Positions 25,986-35,187 of a DNA stretch of 38,398 bases are shown piece by piece. The position numbers were made by a program, and so were the translations under genes. Positions within the stretch are counted from its first letter, which is position 1. Every line of letters starts with the position of its first letter. The DNA lies in contig JAEYWL010000105.1 in the NCBI GenBank assembly GCA_023428915.1, positions 1 through 38,398 of the forward strand, read 5' to 3'. The notes beneath the pieces were generated by a model. It made no database searches. It was not told where the DNA came from and worked only from the letters and a program-made list of their open reading frames with translations. The stretch comes from Verrucomicrobiota bacterium (lineage in GTDB: Bacteria > Chlamydiota > Chlamydiia > Chlamydiales > JAEYWL01).

Positions 25986-27875
25986 TTAGACCACTGGAAG
26001 GATTATCTCTTGAGCGATGCGCACCTGCCGTACGTCGTCTTTGCGATGAAAAGGATATTGCTTAAGGTCTTGCCTGTTCGTTTCCAGGAGGAACCAATAA
26101 AACGAATCTAGGCCTGCCGCTAGGCTTGCCGTAGAGGCACCTCCAAAACGGGGATTGCATTCTATGATATGAAAATGTCCCTCAAGGTCTTGAATGACTT
26201 GGATGATAGCATGCCCTTTTATCTTAAGAGTGTCTGCCAATGCCGCACATAAAATTTCCAGCTCAGGGAAACGGACTGTTGTCGTCACATACGACTCCCC
26301 TTGATGAACAAGATCTCTCGTGCGAGCCACACACCCTTTAACCCTGGCCTGCTGATCTGAATAGAGGTCAACGCTCCACTCTTTACCTTCAATATAGGGT
26401 TGAAAAACGGGATCGTTTAGTTTTTTTGCATGCGCTGCCGCTTGGACCCTATTTAGCTTTAAGCCTATATTTACAGAACCAGCTCCGCACCGCTCCTTAA
26501 CAACGTATAATTCTTGCTGGTTCTCCGGCAATTCAGGATAGGTTGGAATTATGGGAAACCCATGTTTTTCTGCATACCTATAAAAGGCAAGCTTGTCATG
26601 GCATAATTGAATAGTATGGTGCGCCGATACCATTACATATACCCCAATATATTCAAATGCCTTCAGATGCTTGCTAAAAAACAGTAAATCACCATCACGC
26701 GTAGGTATTATCTGCTTAATATTATTAATTTGGCAATAATGGATAAATTCATGGATCGCATCATCGCTGATTTCAGGAGCTGCCCAAAACTTATCGACAA
26801 GATGACGCCCCAGGCAGTTTTGATTCATATCGCAACCGTGAATGGCAGCTGACGCCCCTATTTTTGCCAAAGCTTTGCGCACTGCATGAACCAGGGGTGT
26901 TTTATTAGCCAAGCTGGTGATCAGTAAATTTCCCTCATCTAAAGGCTTGCTTTTTCCAGCTTCTTCAAAACGGAGGATCTCAGGAATAGCTGTTTCCAGC
27001 GTATGCTGAGGCTGCCAGCCTGTAATTTGGGTGAACAGGCTCATGTTAGCCTGCGAGGCTTCAAAAGGAATTGTTGAAGTTGCGATTGTTTTTTTTAAAT
27101 CAGGAAAATAAGCTGATAAAATATCTACGACTTCTTGAACTCTGCGTGCTTTTCCGGTGCCTAGATTTACAGCCCCTTGCCAATCTGATTTAGCCAGCCG
27201 AATCAAGCCCTCTGCAACATCATCTGCATAGATATAGTCAAACAGGCCTTCGGGCCGAAAAACCTGAATGGCTTCCTGCGCAAGAACTGCCCGTATCCAG
27301 CGGGAAATCACATCGCGCGACCCTCTGCCATAGACGCGAAATATGCGGGCGGCTGCCCAAGAAAATTTTGAGAACAGGCCAAGCATGCTGAGCTCTGCCT
27401 CATGGTAAAATTTTGCAGCGCCGCATAAATTACGCGGTTCCTTAAGCGCATTTTCTTGTATGGGTTTGGCAATGCTTTGCGGCTGGTCAAACAGGTAATT
27501 TTCCCCATCATAAACCAGATAGCTTGAGGCAAACACAACTCTTTTCAGGCTGGGGATGCGATGATAAATACCGAGCAAAAAATGGCTCAGTTGTATGTTG
27601 TGTTGAAAATTCTCCTGATAAAAGGAAAGGTTCTCCGCTGTCCTTTCAAAGGTTGCGGCCAAATGAAAAGCAATTTCAGGTTGAAAATCAGCTAGTTCCG
27701 CAGCTTCAAGGTAGTTAAGGTCTCCCATGCGGTAATGCAGTTTACCCTCCCACTCAAGTGGCTGGGGCTTTAGATCGCCAACAAAAAGCTCTGCGCCCTG
27801 TTCCAATAATTTCTGCACCATTACAGAACCGATGACGCCGGCACCGCCGCTGATAAAAATGCGCTTATGCTTCAT
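25986..27875 (-). CDS. NAD-dependent epimerase/dehydratase fused to an ATP-grasp domain
   Basis: 629 residues in two domains. Residues 1-305 form an extended SDR: FISGGAGVIGS at 7-17, FHLAA at 70-74, VVFASSYLVYDG at 113-124, RIFRVYGRGSRDVISRW and FDYIYADDVAEGLIRLA. The expected YxxxK reads CGAAK (151-155), so the catalytic Tyr is replaced by Cys. Residues 315-629 are an ATP-grasp enzyme of the CarB/PylC-like group: a Rossmann-like prefix (NLLITSLANKTPLVHAVRKA), LYVVKERCGAGSVNIG for ATP, and the metal motif ECNPRFGG with Glu572, Asn574 and Arg576. The ATP-grasp half looks active and would ligate an acid to an amine or similar group. Its start overlaps the GNAT gene by 11 bases. Sugar-nucleotide modification is inferred. 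Confidence 0.88.
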   Translation of the reverse strand: MKHKRIFISGGAGVIGSVMVQKLLEQGAELFVGDLKPQPLEWEGKLHYRMGDLNYLEAAELADFQPEIAFHLAATFERTAENLSFYQENFQHNIQLSHFLLGIYHRIPSLKRVVFASSYLVYDGENYLFDQPQSIAKPIQENALKEPRNLCGAAKFYHEAELSMLGLFSKFSWAAARIFRVYGRGSRDVISRWIRAVLAQEAIQVFRPEGLFDYIYADDVAEGLIRLAKSDWQGAVNLGTGKARRVQEVVDILSAYFPDLKKTIATSTIPFEASQANMSLFTQITGWQPQHTLETAIPEILRFEEAGKSKPLDEGNLLITSLANKTPLVHAVRKALAKIGASAAIHGCDMNQNCLGRHLVDKFWAAPEISDDAIHEFIHYCQINNIKQIIPTRDGDLLFFSKHLKAFEYIGVYVMVSAHHTIQLCHDKLAFYRYAEKHGFPIIPTYPELPENQQELYVVKERCGAGSVNIGLKLNRVQAAAHAKKLNDPVFQPYIEGKEWSVDLYSDQQARVKGCVARTRDLVHQGESYVTTTVRFPELEILCAALADTLKIKGHAIIQVIQDLEGHFHIIECNPRFGGASTASLAAGLDSFYWFLLETNRQDLKQYPFHRKDDVRQVRIAQEIILPVV

Positions 27876-28446
27876 TTACTTTTCTCAACAAGCCATGCAT
27901 CAGAGAATCCCACCACTGCCCTTGTTTAAATACATGCTCTTGCAATCTGCCTTCAAAATGAAAACCGGCGCGTTCTAAACCAGCGATGTGTACCGTGCGA
28001 AAGGAAAAGGTTTCCGCGAATAAGCGATGCAATTGCAGATCATTAAATGCAACCTGTTGCAATAGCTTTAAGAATGCCAAGAAATCCTGCGTATAGGTTT
28101 CCGGTATGAAGGTGCGCCTCGTTTCCACTAAAAATGAGACCTCTGCATGAGAATTTTCCCAGTCGATATGTGTAAGGCCTCCATAACCTATACAGCTATC
28201 TTGCATTATAAAGCTAAATAAAATTTGCTCCGGATGCACTTCAATAAAGCCAGGGACGATCACATTTTGATAATAATTATATTGCTGCTCAGAGGTTATT
28301 GGCTCCCTTTGCCGCAGCACCTCTATTTGCTCATTGCGCCAAGTTCGAATAGACTCCATATCTTCAAGCCGTAACGGCAGAAAAGCATAGGCTCCCTCAC
28401 GATACTGTGAGTGTTTGAGGCAGCTATAAACAGGCATTTTAGCCAT
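27865..28446 (-). CDS. GNAT-family N-acetyltransferase
   Basis: 193 residues from the ATG at 28446, which overlaps the methyltransferase stop (TGATG). It resembles the RimJ/RimL and PseH-like branch: FLPLRLEDMESIRTWRNEQ at the N-terminus, SCIGYGGLTHIDWENSHAEV in the centre, and FNDLQLHRLFAETFSFRTVH followed by IAGLERAGFHFEGRLQEHVF at the acetyl-CoA side. It probably transfers an acetyl group from acetyl-CoA to an amino sugar. A nonulosonate synthase 5 kb away makes a PseH-like role attractive, but the acceptor cannot be read from sequence. Confidence 0.87.
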   Translation of the reverse strand: MAKMPVYSCLKHSQYREGAYAFLPLRLEDMESIRTWRNEQIEVLRQREPITSEQQYNYYQNVIVPGFIEVHPEQILFSFIMQDSCIGYGGLTHIDWENSHAEVSFLVETRRTFIPETYTQDFLAFLKLLQQVAFNDLQLHRLFAETFSFRTVHIAGLERAGFHFEGRLQEHVFKQGQWWDSLMHGLLRKVNEA

Positions 28447-29201
28447 CACCTTACATACTGGACATACACATCGGCGCTTCCCCAGGTATATTCTGCAGGG
28501 AAACAGTGCATGATTTCAAAACTGTTGCTGGGCAAGTACTCATTTAAAGAGTAGCTGACGGTAATAATTTTAGTACCTGTCGGCAAAGCGGCGCATTTTT
28601 GCGCAAGGATAGCTATCTCCTCATCCGGCAAGGTGCTGCCATATAGATAAATTACCGAAGCTCCGGAAAAACTGGCTGTTAAAAAATTTTCTTGAGCAAA
28701 CTGAATGTTAGGGAGGTTGTAGCGCCTTACAATTTTTTCAGCTTTGCTTACAAAAGCAGGAATAAGTTCCATCCCCTTTACAGAACAACCTAAAAAGATA
28801 CTGGCCCAAAAACAAGTCCTTCCTCTCCCGGCTCCAAGCTCAAGGTAAGTGTCATGTTTTGCAATGCCTGCTTTCGCCGCAATTTCAGCAAAGGTAGTTA
28901 AAGGTGTCTCGCCGTATTGGTATACATCTTCCGCACCTTGAGAGGCTAGAAACTCTTTGCTAATAGCAAAAGGATTTGTCCATAGATAGCTTAACAACAA
29001 GGCGCTGTCTACCCTGGCAAATGTTCGATTAGAGTAAAACCGCTGCACAACTTTAAGATATTCCCAGGTATTCTTTAATGTCACGGCCCAGGAAAGACGG
29101 TATAATTGAAAATAACGGGATATTTTTTCACGCATTGAAAGGCTGCCAACTCTTTTTTTTACTAAAGGTCTGTTTTTTTCTGTGATTGTTTGGTGATCCA
29201 T
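28446..29201 (-). CDS. Class I SAM-dependent methyltransferase
   Basis: 251 residues. After about 75 residues of basic helical N-terminus, motif I is YLELGAGRGRTCFWAS, the acidic end of strand 2 is VKGMELIPAFVSKAE, and the later strand is ASVIYLYGSTLPDEEI. The NLPNIQFAQENFL segment precedes motif IV. The fold is complete, but the typical motif IV catalytic residues are not recognisable, so the substrate is unknown. It starts 10 bases after mgtE and overlaps the GNAT gene. Its place in the run suggests methylation of the same glycan or metabolite handled by the downstream enzymes. Confidence 0.83.
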   Translation of the reverse strand: MDHQTITEKNRPLVKKRVGSLSMREKISRYFQLYRLSWAVTLKNTWEYLKVVQRFYSNRTFARVDSALLLSYLWTNPFAISKEFLASQGAEDVYQYGETPLTTFAEIAAKAGIAKHDTYLELGAGRGRTCFWASIFLGCSVKGMELIPAFVSKAEKIVRRYNLPNIQFAQENFLTASFSGASVIYLYGSTLPDEEIAILAQKCAALPTGTKIITVSYSLNEYLPSNSFEIMHCFPAEYTWGSADVYVQYVR

Positions 29202-29211
29202 AATGATTTGC

Positions 29212-30681
29212 CTATAAGAAAAATTGACTTAGAACGCTAGCTGCTAAGAAGAACATGAGTGTAGATAGCACATCATTAAATGCATTCACTGTCGGGCCGG
29301 ATGCCACTGCTGGATCAATTTGCAGCCGGGCGAAAAACAGGGGTGAAAAGGTACCCAGGCAAGTAGCTGTCAAACAAGCCACCATAACTCCAGAAGAAAC
29401 TATGGTACTTACAGCAAATGAATTAGGGCCTATTAAAAGAATGCCGAAATGATTGAGAAAATGCACGATTAAGCCGCAGGCAATGCCAAACACAACTGCA
29501 ATGACTAAGCCGATAAGCAGCTCATTGCGGATGGCTTCTCTGCGGTTGCCGACTGTCAGCTCGCCCGCAGAAATGCTGCGCACTAATAGGGTGCTGCATT
29601 GAATGCCTACATTACCAGACATGCCTGTAATTAATGTCACAAAAAAGGGTACAAATATATACCAGCTATGGTCCTTAAAATGGGACATGGCAGTGGCTGT
29701 CACTAACCCGGCGCAAACAGTTACTACAAGCCAAGGGGCGCGCAATAAAAAACGTTTTAAAATGGGGTCGTCCCGTTCTCCTATCCCTTCAGCAGTACCT
29801 GCGATATTAGCGATAGTTTCATCATGTATATCCTTAAGAGCCTCGACAGCATCTTCATAAGCAATGACGCCGATCGGGCGATCTTCCTGATCTACGACAG
29901 GCAAAGCGGGGATCGAGTAACGCTCCATCAAATCCACAACTTCATCACGGCTCACATTTGCTGTGACTTTGTGTAAAATGGGGCGCATGATCTGGCGGAT
30001 TGGCACTTCCGGCGGATTAATGATTAAGTTGCGCGAAGGAATAAAGCCGCAAAGTTCGCCGAGATCATTGAGCACAAAAATACGTCTTGTAAGGTCGATA
30101 CCGGGATTGTCGCGGATTTGAGCGGCGACTTCGCCAATGGAGGCATTTAGATGAAAGGCAAAAAATTCATTGGTCATCAGGCGGCCGGCGCTGTGCCTGT
30201 CATGCTTCTGCAGTTCTCTGATGCGGTGGGCTTTTTTGCTGTCCAGCAGTTCAAAAATTTTACGCAGACGCCTATCTGAAACATCGTCTAACATCTCCAC
30301 AGCTTCATCAGGCGGCATCCTTTCAATTAACTCAACAATTTCCGACTCAACAAGGGTGCGAAAAATTGCCGTACGGGTATTGCTGCCGGCATTGATCATA
30401 AAAATGATCTTTGCGTTCAAATCAGGCAGATTTTCATAAATGACAGGACGGGCGCTGGGAGGAAAGCGGGTAGAGACGTGAGCCAGGTCTATGGGATCAT
30501 ATTCAGAGGCAATTTTAGCCAACTCATGCAGCATCACTTGAGAAGTCGGCTTATGCAGCGCTTGCTCAAGCTTTTCATTCAGCAAGTCATCTAAATGCCC
30601 TGTTTTTGTATCGAGAAGATCACCACTATAAATATGCTCATCTTCCGGCTGATCAGCATGTTGGTGTATCACTTCTTCCAC
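29212..30681 (-). CDS. mgtE: Magnesium transporter MgtE
   Basis: 489 residues with a GTG start at 30681, supported by GAGG five bases upstream. The domain order is the family's: a helical N-domain (LVESEIVELIERMPPDEAVEMLDDV), two CBS domains (SAGRLMTNEFFAFHLNASIG and IRQIMRPILHKVTANVSRDE), a plug helix, then five membrane spans from about residue 305. The magnesium pore region SGNVGIQCSTLLVRSI and the late DPAVASGPTVNAFNDVLSTL are conserved, including the selectivity-filter Asp in NAFND. It moves Mg2+ into the cell, gated by Mg2+ binding to the cytoplasmic domains. It leads the methyltransferase-GNAT-epimerase run. Confidence 0.96.
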   Translation of the reverse strand: MEEVIHQHADQPEDEHIYSGDLLDTKTGHLDDLLNEKLEQALHKPTSQVMLHELAKIASEYDPIDLAHVSTRFPPSARPVIYENLPDLNAKIIFMINAGSNTRTAIFRTLVESEIVELIERMPPDEAVEMLDDVSDRRLRKIFELLDSKKAHRIRELQKHDRHSAGRLMTNEFFAFHLNASIGEVAAQIRDNPGIDLTRRIFVLNDLGELCGFIPSRNLIINPPEVPIRQIMRPILHKVTANVSRDEVVDLMERYSIPALPVVDQEDRPIGVIAYEDAVEALKDIHDETIANIAGTAEGIGERDDPILKRFLLRAPWLVVTVCAGLVTATAMSHFKDHSWYIFVPFFVTLITGMSGNVGIQCSTLLVRSISAGELTVGNRREAIRNELLIGLVIAVVFGIACGLIVHFLNHFGILLIGPNSFAVSTIVSSGVMVACLTATCLGTFSPLFFARLQIDPAVASGPTVNAFNDVLSTLMFFLAASVLSQFFL

Positions 30682-30943
30682 AGGACCTCAAATTCTTAAT
30701 CTAACGGGTTAATGGTAACCTCGTTACGAGTAATTGTCCAACTCAAATTATAGTAATCGCAAAATCGCACGGCAAATATTTATTTTAAAATTGCGATTTG
30801 TGTTACTTTTTGAAAAGGAAGAAGGTTCTATAAGGACCATCCTCTGCGCATTTAGAGCCGCAAAAGTCAATAAAATATCTTTAAACCCTGATTACTAGCT
30901 TAATAAGAAAGCAGCAATCAGAGTCCAAAGTTAGGAGGTTCAA

Positions 30944-32293
30944 ATGGTTAAATCAGAATTCACCCTAAAAAGTGTTGATCTTAGAGTCGACCAAAGTCTC
31001 CCTCAAACCGTGTTAGCTGACTCTTCAGCTGCCGGCGCAGTAAAAATGTATACTGGACAAAATGTCACCATTATAGAACCTAAAGATAGCTGCTGCCCTT
31101 CATGCAATATACTTTCAACACATCACAGCGAATTTGCAAAAAAGCAACAAGAAGAGTGGAATATCCTTCATAATGGTGAAAAAAGAATTAAAAGCGAAAA
31201 ACGCTTTCAAATAACTAGTGAGATTACAAAGAAATTCCGAGAAGCGAGGCAAGATTTTTTAGATAATATCGTTGGTAAAATTTTCGGTTCTGACTCCTCT
31301 ACCCAGACTAAGCAGAGCAATCCTAATATTATTGTTAAAGATGGACATAACAATAGATTTAACTTTGATGATACAGTAGTGATCACAGAGAGAACCAAAG
31401 ATAAACACGTTGAAGAAGCTGCTTCCACAGCTTTAGGCCATATTGAAAATGTATTGAATTTCTATCTTAGGGTTCATAATCACAATTCTGTCACTGGTCA
31501 TGGAGAAGATGTTAAAGCTGTCATCCATTACGATAAAAACCTTGACAACGCCTTTTGGGATGGACTTCGAATGGTATTTGGCGATGGCGACGGCAAAATA
31601 TGGGATGCCTTTTGGAAATTTTTGGATGTGGTTGGCCATGAAATCACCCACGGTGTTACAGGTGCCCGCTTAGTCTATAATGGTGATGCCGGTGCTTTAA
31701 ATGAACACATTTCAGACGTGTTCGGTCTGTTAATTAAGCATTATACCTCCACGATGACTGTCGATGAAGCAGTTGGAAAACATGGTTGGCAAATGAGCTA
31801 TGGCCTGCTTCGCGATGCACAGGGCAAAGAATATGCCTTAAGAGATTTTGAAAACGTTGGAACAGCCTATCCTGAAGATCCACAAAAGCCTAATTACCAA
31901 GATCGCTATAAGGGTTCTCAAGACAATGGCGGCGTGCATATCAACTCTGGTGTTGCAAACCATGCCTTCTATCTATTTGCCATGTCAAAACCACTTGGCG
32001 AAAGAGCTCTAGAAGCAACCAAAGTTGGCATCTACAATGACCAATGGGATTTTGAAACGAAGAAAGGCGGCTATTACTCCTACTCTGTGCCTGGCACCTT
32101 ATGGTTCAACACTCTCATGAGCGGTAAAGTTAAAAAAGACAGCACCATGCCTGAGTTCGCTAAGGCACTGCACGACATGGCTGGGATCATGTATCCAGGC
32201 GATAAACAAGAAGTTCAAGAAAAACTTAATAAAGCTTGGCTGGCAGTCGGCATCGATGCTTCACGCGGCATCGAAGCACGCGGCCAGATCTAA
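30944..32293 (+). CDS. M4-family (thermolysin/protealysin-like) zinc metallopeptidase without signal peptide
   Basis: 449 residues. The zinc site is HEITH at 232-236 with Glu254 in NEHISDVFG as third ligand. DNGGVHINSGVANHAFY supplies the catalytic His332. About 190 residues precede the catalytic domain: a Ser/Gln-rich start, DSCCPSCNIL at 48-57 (resembling the short protealysin-type propeptide motif), then a charged helical region. No signal peptide is present, although secreted thermolysins have one, so export would need a type III or similar route, or the enzyme is cytoplasmic. A strong ribosome site (AGGAGG) precedes the ATG. Confidence 0.93.
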   Translation: MVKSEFTLKSVDLRVDQSLPQTVLADSSAAGAVKMYTGQNVTIIEPKDSCCPSCNILSTHHSEFAKKQQEEWNILHNGEKRIKSEKRFQITSEITKKFREARQDFLDNIVGKIFGSDSSTQTKQSNPNIIVKDGHNNRFNFDDTVVITERTKDKHVEEAASTALGHIENVLNFYLRVHNHNSVTGHGEDVKAVIHYDKNLDNAFWDGLRMVFGDGDGKIWDAFWKFLDVVGHEITHGVTGARLVYNGDAGALNEHISDVFGLLIKHYTSTMTVDEAVGKHGWQMSYGLLRDAQGKEYALRDFENVGTAYPEDPQKPNYQDRYKGSQDNGGVHINSGVANHAFYLFAMSKPLGERALEATKVGIYNDQWDFETKKGGYYSYSVPGTLWFNTLMSGKVKKDSTMPEFAKALHDMAGIMYPGDKQEVQEKLNKAWLAVGIDASRGIEARGQI

Positions 32294-32301
32294 TCATCTA
32301 T

Positions 32302-32324
32302 CAAACGGGGCGCTGCCCCGTTTG
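32302..32324 (+). terminator. GC-rich terminator hairpin after the metallopeptidase
   Basis: caaacggggc and gccccgtttg form a perfect 10-bp stem around gct, 9 bases after the stop codon. The following sequence is T-rich but interrupted (tgcctttctttc), so it is a probable, not textbook, rho-independent terminator. Confidence 0.7.
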
Positions 32325-32397
32325 ACTTCTGCCTTTCTTTCAATCTTCTTTTTTAGTATACTTTATCCATTTAAACGATCACATATCTAGGTAAATA

Positions 32398-34218
32398 ATG
32401 AAGAAGCCGGAAAAAATCCGTAATATTGCTATTGTCGCCCACATTGACCATGGCAAAACGACCCTGCTTGATAGTCTTTTAAAGCAGTCGCAAATTTTTA
32501 GAGATAACCAGCACATTCCCGAACGGGTCATGGACTCCTATGATCAGGAAAAAGAGCGCGGGATTACTATTTTTGCTAAGCACACCTCAATTTATTTCGA
32601 AGACTACAAAATCAACATTATCGATACCCCGGGACACGCGGACTTCTCCGGCGAAGTGGAACGAGTGCTCGGCATGGTCAACTCCGTAATACTGCTGGTT
32701 GATGCCCAAGAAGGTCCAATGCCGCAAACCCGTTTTGTGCTTTCAAAATCCTTGAAAATGGGATTAAAGCCGATCGTTGTGCTTAACAAGATTGACCGTC
32801 CGCATGCTGATCCGGAAAGAGTGCTCAATGAAACATTCGATCTATTTGCTGAACTTGGCGCCAATGATGAGCAGCTCGACTTTACTTACTGTTATGCTTC
32901 CGGCCTTTCCGGCTTTGCCACCAAGAATCTGGATGATCCTAGGGAAGATATGCGCCCCTTATTTGAGGTCATTATTGCTGCAGTTCCTGTGCCGGAAGGC
33001 AAGTTGGAAGACCCATTCCTTATGCAGGCTGCCACAATTACTTATGATGATTACGTCGGACGCCAAGCCTGCGGACGAATCCTGCAAGGGACAGTCAGAA
33101 AAGGGCAGCAATTAATGCACATCAACGAAGCCGGCAAACAAACCAAGTTTCAAGTGACCCGTATCGAAGGCCACCTTGGAATTGAACGCCAAGAAATGGA
33201 AGAAGCCGGCGTGGGCGACATCGTTTCTTTATCGGGCATACAAGACGTTACCATTGGCGATACCCTCTGCGACCTAAACAATATCGTAATTCTGCCGCCA
33301 ATTAAATTGGACGAACCCACAGTCTCTATCGACATGACAGTCAATAGCAGTCCTTTTGTCGGACGCAGCGGCAAGCATGTCACTATGAACAAACTGCGCG
33401 CCCGCTTGGAAAAAGAAAAGCGCTCCAACATTTCCTTATCGATTGAGACTTCTGAAGCCGATCAAGATAAAGTGACTGTAGCAGGCCGCGGAGAGCTGCA
33501 CCTCGCTGTATTGATCGAAGCTATGCGCCGTGAAGGGTTTGAGTTCAGCATTTCCAAGCCAAAAGTTATCACCAAGCAAATTGACGGCGAGCTTTGCGAA
33601 CCTATAGAAAAAGTGTATATTGAAGTGCCTGAAGAATACACCGGCTCAGTAATTGAAGAGCTCTCCAAGAGACGCGGTGAAATGCAGCATATGCATACCA
33701 ATGAACACCAGATCACTTCATTAGAATTCCTTATTCCTACACGCGGATTGATGGGATACCGCAATGAATTCCTGACAGCCACCCGTGGTTTGGGTATCCT
33801 TACCTCCGTTTTTGAAAAATTTGCTCCCTGGAAAGGGCAAATTCCTGGCAGAGCCCGCGGGGTGCTGATCTCCATATGCCCAGGAAAAACTTCCGGCTAT
33901 GCTTGCTTTAACCTGCAAGACCGCGGTGTGCTGTTTGTAGGCCCTGGCGATGACGTATACGAGGGCATGGTGGTCGGCGAAAACAGCCGTGAAAACGACC
34001 TCATCGTCAACGTTATCAAGGGTAAGCAATTAACCAACGTACGCGCCTCCGGCAGCGATGAAAACATCATTCTCACCCCGGCGCGAAAATTCACTTTGGA
34101 ACAGGCCATTGACTATATCCAAGATGATGAGCTAATTGAAGTAACACCTGATGCCATTAGAATGCGCAAGGTCTACTTGACCGAAAACGAGCGCAAGCGC
34201 AAGCAAAGCAAAGAATAA
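32398..34218 (+). CDS. typA: Ribosome-binding GTPase BipA/TypA
   Basis: 606 residues, standard for BipA. The GTPase domain is complete: G1 AHIDHGKTTLLD, G2 EKERGITIFAKHTS, G3 DTPGHADFSGEVERVLG and G4 VLNKIDRP. The elongation-factor-like domains follow, and the BipA-specific C-terminal part reads PTRGLMGYRNEFLTATRG and CPGKTSGYACFNLQDRG. It binds ribosomes and assists 50S assembly under stress or low temperature. It is transcribed alone, between terminators at 32302-32324 and 34235-34277. Confidence 0.97.
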   Translation: MKKPEKIRNIAIVAHIDHGKTTLLDSLLKQSQIFRDNQHIPERVMDSYDQEKERGITIFAKHTSIYFEDYKINIIDTPGHADFSGEVERVLGMVNSVILLVDAQEGPMPQTRFVLSKSLKMGLKPIVVLNKIDRPHADPERVLNETFDLFAELGANDEQLDFTYCYASGLSGFATKNLDDPREDMRPLFEVIIAAVPVPEGKLEDPFLMQAATITYDDYVGRQACGRILQGTVRKGQQLMHINEAGKQTKFQVTRIEGHLGIERQEMEEAGVGDIVSLSGIQDVTIGDTLCDLNNIVILPPIKLDEPTVSIDMTVNSSPFVGRSGKHVTMNKLRARLEKEKRSNISLSIETSEADQDKVTVAGRGELHLAVLIEAMRREGFEFSISKPKVITKQIDGELCEPIEKVYIEVPEEYTGSVIEELSKRRGEMQHMHTNEHQITSLEFLIPTRGLMGYRNEFLTATRGLGILTSVFEKFAPWKGQIPGRARGVLISICPGKTSGYACFNLQDRGVLFVGPGDDVYEGMVVGENSRENDLIVNVIKGKQLTNVRASGSDENIILTPARKFTLEQAIDYIQDDELIEVTPDAIRMRKVYLTENERKRKQSKE

Positions 34219-34234
34219 AGGTTTACAACCAGAA

Positions 34235-34277
34235 AAAGAGGGGCTCTTTCTAGAACGCCTAGAGAGGACTCCTCTTT
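34235..34277. terminator. Bidirectional terminator between typA and the EEP gene
   Basis: Arms at 34235-34253 and 34259-34277 pair at 15 of 19 positions (aaagagg...ctag with ctag...cctcttt). A T-run follows on the plus side (gctttta), and the AAAAAGAG at the left gives a T-run on the minus strand, so it can serve both convergent genes. Confidence 0.7.
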
Positions 34278-34281
34278 GCTT

Positions 34282-35187
34282 TTATTCCATATCGATGATG
34301 ACAGGCAAATGGTCGGACGGGAATTCACCATCTACCCTCCCCGGGTCTATGCCGCAACTAAGAACTCTTCCATTGTTTTTCACAAAAATTCTGTCGGGGA
34401 TCAATCCGGTAATTTCAGGTCCAGTAAATGGGGTTAGAAAAATAGAATTGGTGCTGGAACATGCCGGGCCAAAGACCAAGCTTGTCAAGTTTCTAGAATC
34501 CTGTAAAAAAGCCTTAGCTAAAATTTGTGGAATAGCTTCACCGTCCAAAAAAGGTATGATATTGAAATCGCCTAATACAATAATTAAGTGATCCTGCGGC
34601 AGCCGATTGACAAATTGGGCCAGTTGAACCGCTTCCAGCTTTCTTTTTTTAATTGGTTCCCAAGTTAAGCCATAAGTTAATTTAAAATTCACGACACTCA
34701 TAGTTCTATGGGCATAGCGGTCGTAAAATGTACAATAAGTAAAAGCATTGCCGCCGGTTTGATTTCCAAACGGCACGGTTATCCCCTCAACTAGCTGTAA
34801 ACGATAGGGATTATAGAAAATCGCATTCGTATCTGTCCTTCCCTCTTTCTCTCTGGTTTTTTCTCCATAGCAAGCATAGACATTTCCAATGAGGGCCATA
34901 AGATCTTGTATTTGCCTTTCTTGCAATTCTTGGCTGCCAATTAGATCTGGACAGGAAAATTGCAAATACTCAGCTAGACGGTACATCCGCTGCGGCCAGC
35001 GATGTTTTTCAGGCAGTTTGCGCTCGGCGTTTGCCACATTGTACAACATATTGTAAGTCATTATACGCAACGCAGGACCATTCCCCGCCTCATGCTTAAG
35101 CTGATTTAGCTGTGGAATAATAGAGTCGGCAACATCCCCATACACCGAAAAAAAGCAAAGTAAAAGCGCGCTAAAAAATTTTCTCAT
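34282..35187 (-). CDS. Exported endonuclease/exonuclease/phosphatase (EEP) family protein
   Basis: 301 residues with a signal peptide (MRKFFSALLLCFFSVYG). Family motifs in order: LRIMTYNMLYNV at about 41-52, LIGSQELQERQ, TNAIFYNP, the metal/catalytic LGDFNIIP, and the final FPSDHLPVIID. These are the DNase I / exonuclease III / sphingomyelinase-type residues. The substrate may be nucleic acid, a phospholipid or an inositol phosphate. The ATG overlaps the rtcB stop (TAATG), so it is coupled to an RNA ligase, yet the signal peptide points to the periplasm or beyond. Whether the link is functional or only positional is open. Confidence 0.87.
   Translation of the reverse strand: MRKFFSALLLCFFSVYGDVADSIIPQLNQLKHEAGNGPALRIMTYNMLYNVANAERKLPEKHRWPQRMYRLAEYLQFSCPDLIGSQELQERQIQDLMALIGNVYACYGEKTREKEGRTDTNAIFYNPYRLQLVEGITVPFGNQTGGNAFTYCTFYDRYAHRTMSVVNFKLTYGLTWEPIKKRKLEAVQLAQFVNRLPQDHLIIVLGDFNIIPFLDGEAIPQILAKAFLQDSRNLTSLVFGPACSSTNSIFLTPFTGPEITGLIPDRIFVKNNGRVLSCGIDPGRVDGEFPSDHLPVIIDME

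Noticed and set aside
30682..30943. Magnesium riboswitch upstream of mgtE
   Set aside because: The leader holds only a short palindrome (ctcgttacgag at 30720-30730); I could not recognise an M-box or ykkC-like core.
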